From Phycisphaeraceae bacterium (GTDB lineage: Bacteria > Planctomycetota > Phycisphaerae > Phycisphaerales > SM1A02), in NCBI GenBank assembly GCA_019636755.1, contig JAHBWZ010000003.1:310001-374000 (forward strand): 64,000 nt of DNA, in the 5' to 3' direction. The translations under genes were made by a program, and so were the position numbers. The notes under the pieces are model-generated. The model was not told where the DNA came from and did no database searches. It was given only the letters and a program-made list of their open reading frames with translations. This document shows positions 62,177 through 64,000 of this stretch, in pieces; the first letter of the stretch is position 1, and every line of letters starts with the position of its first letter.

Positions 62177-63319
62177 ATGAAGAGTCGCCACGAACGCGGA
62201 TTCACGATCATCGAACTCCTGGTGGTCATCGGCGTGATCATGCTCCTGATCGGAATCCTGATTCCGGCGATCTCCCGGGCACGCGATACCGCGCGACAGA
62301 CGGTCTCCGCGGCCAACCTGCGGAATCTCGCCACGGCGCATGCGAACTACGCCAGCGCATGGAACGGCCGCCAGCTGACGTACGTGGACGACAACATGGT
62401 GTCGTACGGGCTGGGCTCGGGGCCGAATCCACCGCCCGCATCCCCGACCGCGTGCGTCTTCGGATACCAGCAGTCGAAGGGGCGGTTCCCGCCGCCGCTC
62501 GTGCTCGGGCGGTGGTCCGAAGGCCCTGACGCCGGGATCTGGTCGTACCGCTTCAGCCAGTTCTACCCGCAGAACCACCCGCTCCTGGCGCCGCTGGTGT
62601 TCTCGAATTCCGCCGGCGATCCGGAACTGCCCAGCCATCGAGGGTTCGGCTGGTTCCGTCTCTACAACGGCAAGGCGTTCTCCGAGTACCTGGGCGGTCG
62701 GTTCTATGACCCGGTCTTCTATGCGCCGAAGGACACGGTCGTCATGGACTATGTCCGCGCCGCACTGGACAGCCCGGCAGAGTACATGCCCGCCTATGTC
62801 CTGGCAGGACCGGATGGCCGCGTCGGACTGTCCTCGTATTCACTGAGCCCGGCGGCGCTCTTCTCGTCACAGGTCCTGGCGAATCCGGCCGCCGGCGGAT
62901 TCCGTGATCCGTGGTCGCTGCCCACCGGGCTCCGGACACCGACCATGGCGCAGATCGCGCATCCGGGACTCAAGACGCACATGATCGAACACCACTGGCT
63001 TCAGAACCGGCGGACGACGTGCAATCCGGCGTTCGACGGCTATTACGCCGACTGCCAGCCGTGGTTCTTCAACCACAGCTTCGAGTCCCAGCCGCAGACG
63101 CTCTTCTACGACGCAAGCGTGCGCTCCGTCGGCATCCGGGATGCGGAACGGGACGATGCGCGGAGCCAGGTGCAGTCGGGACACGGTCTCTGGAGCCGTG
63201 ATACGCCGTTCGGCACCGACGGCTACTACATCGGCGCGGGATACGACCAGGCGGCGACAAGCTTCCACATCCTGACGACGGACGGCGCCCGGGGTCGTGA
63301 TTTCACCGGCGGGAACTGA
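62177..63319 (+). CDS. Pilin-like exported protein, paralogue 3
   Basis: 380 residues from ATG 62177 (GAGGA 7 nt upstream). The leader MKSRHERG precedes FTIIELLVVIGVIMLLIGILIPAI, with the normal Gly at the cleavage site. GTG 62126 is an alternative start with TACACT exactly 6 nt upstream; it would give a 25-residue leader. The body is more divergent than paralogues 1-2: it keeps FYAPKDTVVMDYV, THMIEHHWLQNRRTTCNPAF, WFFNHSFESQPQTLFYDASVRSVGI and SFHILTTDGARGRDF, but lacks the SCFDDPGExC cysteine pair and changes DGSV to DASV. Function unknown. Confidence 0.84.
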   Translation: MKSRHERGFTIIELLVVIGVIMLLIGILIPAISRARDTARQTVSAANLRNLATAHANYASAWNGRQLTYVDDNMVSYGLGSGPNPPPASPTACVFGYQQSKGRFPPPLVLGRWSEGPDAGIWSYRFSQFYPQNHPLLAPLVFSNSAGDPELPSHRGFGWFRLYNGKAFSEYLGGRFYDPVFYAPKDTVVMDYVRAALDSPAEYMPAYVLAGPDGRVGLSSYSLSPAALFSSQVLANPAAGGFRDPWSLPTGLRTPTMAQIAHPGLKTHMIEHHWLQNRRTTCNPAFDGYYADCQPWFFNHSFESQPQTLFYDASVRSVGIRDAERDDARSQVQSGHGLWSRDTPFGTDGYYIGAGYDQAATSFHILTTDGARGRDFTGGN

Positions 63320-63326
63320 CCTCCTC

Positions 63327-64000
63327 ATGCAGAGCAACGCTTCCTCAGCTTCGGACACCGCATCCCCACACCGGTCGGCGGAACCCCCGGACGCGACGCC
63401 GTCCGTCTTCGGGTCCGTACTCGAGATGATCGGCAACACGCCGATGCTCGAGGCCCGGCGGCTCGAGACCGGGCCGTGTCGCCTGTTCCTGAAGCTCGAA
63501 TGCCAGAACCCGGGCAACTCCATCAAGGACCGGATCGCGCTCTCGATGATCGACGACGCGGAGCGCGCGGGACGCCTGCGGCCCGGCGGCCGGATCGTCG
63601 AGGGGACCGCGGGGAACACCGGCATCGCGCTCGCACTCGTCGCGCGACAGCGCGGCTATTCAGTCACCGTCGTCGTCCCGGACAAGATGAGCGAGGGGAA
63701 GATCTCCCACCTGCGCGCCATGGGCGCCGAGGTCATCCTGACGCGATCCGATGTCGAGAAGGGGCATCCCGAGTACTACCAGGACATGGCCGCGCGGATT
63801 GCCGCCGAGTCCGACAATGCCATCTACATCAACCAGTTCGCCAACCCCGCGAATCCGGACGCCCATGAGCGGACGACGGGCCCGGAGATCTGGAGCCAGC
63901 TGGCCGGTCGCGTTGACGCGTTCGTCGCCGGCGTGGGATCAGGCGGAACGATGTCCGGTGTCGGGCGATTCCTGCGCTCGCGCAACCCGGACGTGGAACT
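63327..64000 (+). CDS. Cysteine synthase / cystathionine beta-synthase family (truncated at right edge)
   Basis: 224 complete codons in the window; the C-terminus is beyond the edge. This PLP fold-type II enzyme has SVLEMIGNTPMLEARRL, the PLP-Lys motif ECQNPGNSIKDRIALSMI, the substrate loop VEGTAGNTGIALALVARQRGY, VVVPDKMSEGKISHLRAMGAEVI, NQFANPANPDAHERTTGPEIW and VAGVGSGGTMSGVGRFL (phosphate loop). Either O-acetylserine sulfhydrylase or cystathionine beta-synthase is possible; the missing C-terminus, which may or may not have CBS domains, would decide. ATG 63327 starts 7 nt after the pilin-like gene. Confidence 0.92.
   Translation, partial: MQSNASSASDTASPHRSAEPPDATPSVFGSVLEMIGNTPMLEARRLETGPCRLFLKLECQNPGNSIKDRIALSMIDDAERAGRLRPGGRIVEGTAGNTGIALALVARQRGYSVTVVVPDKMSEGKISHLRAMGAEVILTRSDVEKGHPEYYQDMAARIAAESDNAIYINQFANPANPDAHERTTGPEIWSQLAGRVDAFVAGVGSGGTMSGVGRFLRSRNPDVE

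Overview
The window is very GC-rich, densely coded DNA that most resembles a planctomycete, probably class Phycisphaerae. The pointers are a secreted repeat protein ending in two short 'DLDGSGxVDFNDLLxLLGAWG' dockerin-like repeats, three large pilin-like proteins with an FTIIELLVV-type N-terminus and a late YDGSV motif, and small CxxCGYD...CPECG zinc ribbons. This placement is inferred from motifs, not from a marker-gene tree.

Layout. 1-6.9 kb: truncated ppdK diverging from pabB, then a 868-aa secreted protein with 14 repeats. 6.9-12.2 kb: an accessory patch with a four-helix-bundle gene, an IS3 transposase remnant, a RAYT-type (REP-associated tyrosine transposase) gene between two oppositely oriented arrays of a GTRG-GACAGGCACTCGC motif, a vacuolar-iron-transporter gene cut off where the array ends, cytochrome b561, and a zinc-ribbon fragment. 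12.2-19.1 kb: ECF sigma/anti-sigma pair with an exported protein, FHA-SpoIIE phosphatase, PilZ protein, thioredoxin-like protein, methyltransferase. 19.2-24.7 kb: scpB, lipoprotein, DUF58, transglutaminase (TgpA-like), and a lone atpC. 24.8-31.8 kb: the rpmF-plsX-fabH-fabD-(lipoprotein)-fabG-acpP-fabF fatty-acid cluster, read leftward from a near-consensus promoter with a long structured leader. 32-36.9 kb: thiS-thiG, an unknown exported helical protein, phosphomannomutase. 37-43 kb: ade and a DinG-type helicase, divergent from a FAD oxidoreductase and an aldo/keto reductase. 43-52.2 kb: leftward M50 protease-rhomboid-tgt-yajC-secDF series, with a LysM protein beyond. 52.3-57.7 kb: mlaF-mlaD, tdh-kbl threonine degradation, a zinc-ribbon membrane protein, greA. 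58-64 kb: three pilin-like paralogues with ruvB between the second and third, then a truncated cysteine synthase family gene.

How the genes fit together. The fab cluster supplies malonyl-ACP, condensing and reducing enzymes together with the acyl carrier protein, while plsX leads acyl chains to phospholipid synthesis. The secDF/yajC genes serve export and sit with two intramembrane proteases that share a C-terminal tail. tdh plus kbl convert threonine to glycine and acetyl-CoA. No tRNA, rRNA or CRISPR was found.

The most unusual structure is the RAYT gene with its flanking inverted repeat arrays and outlying copies of the motif. Two further patterns stand out: start codons placed 6-7 nt after a TANNNT hexamer in front of several genes (leaderless architecture), and a nested hairpin in the rpmF leader. 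All calls rest on reading the sequence; no database search was run.
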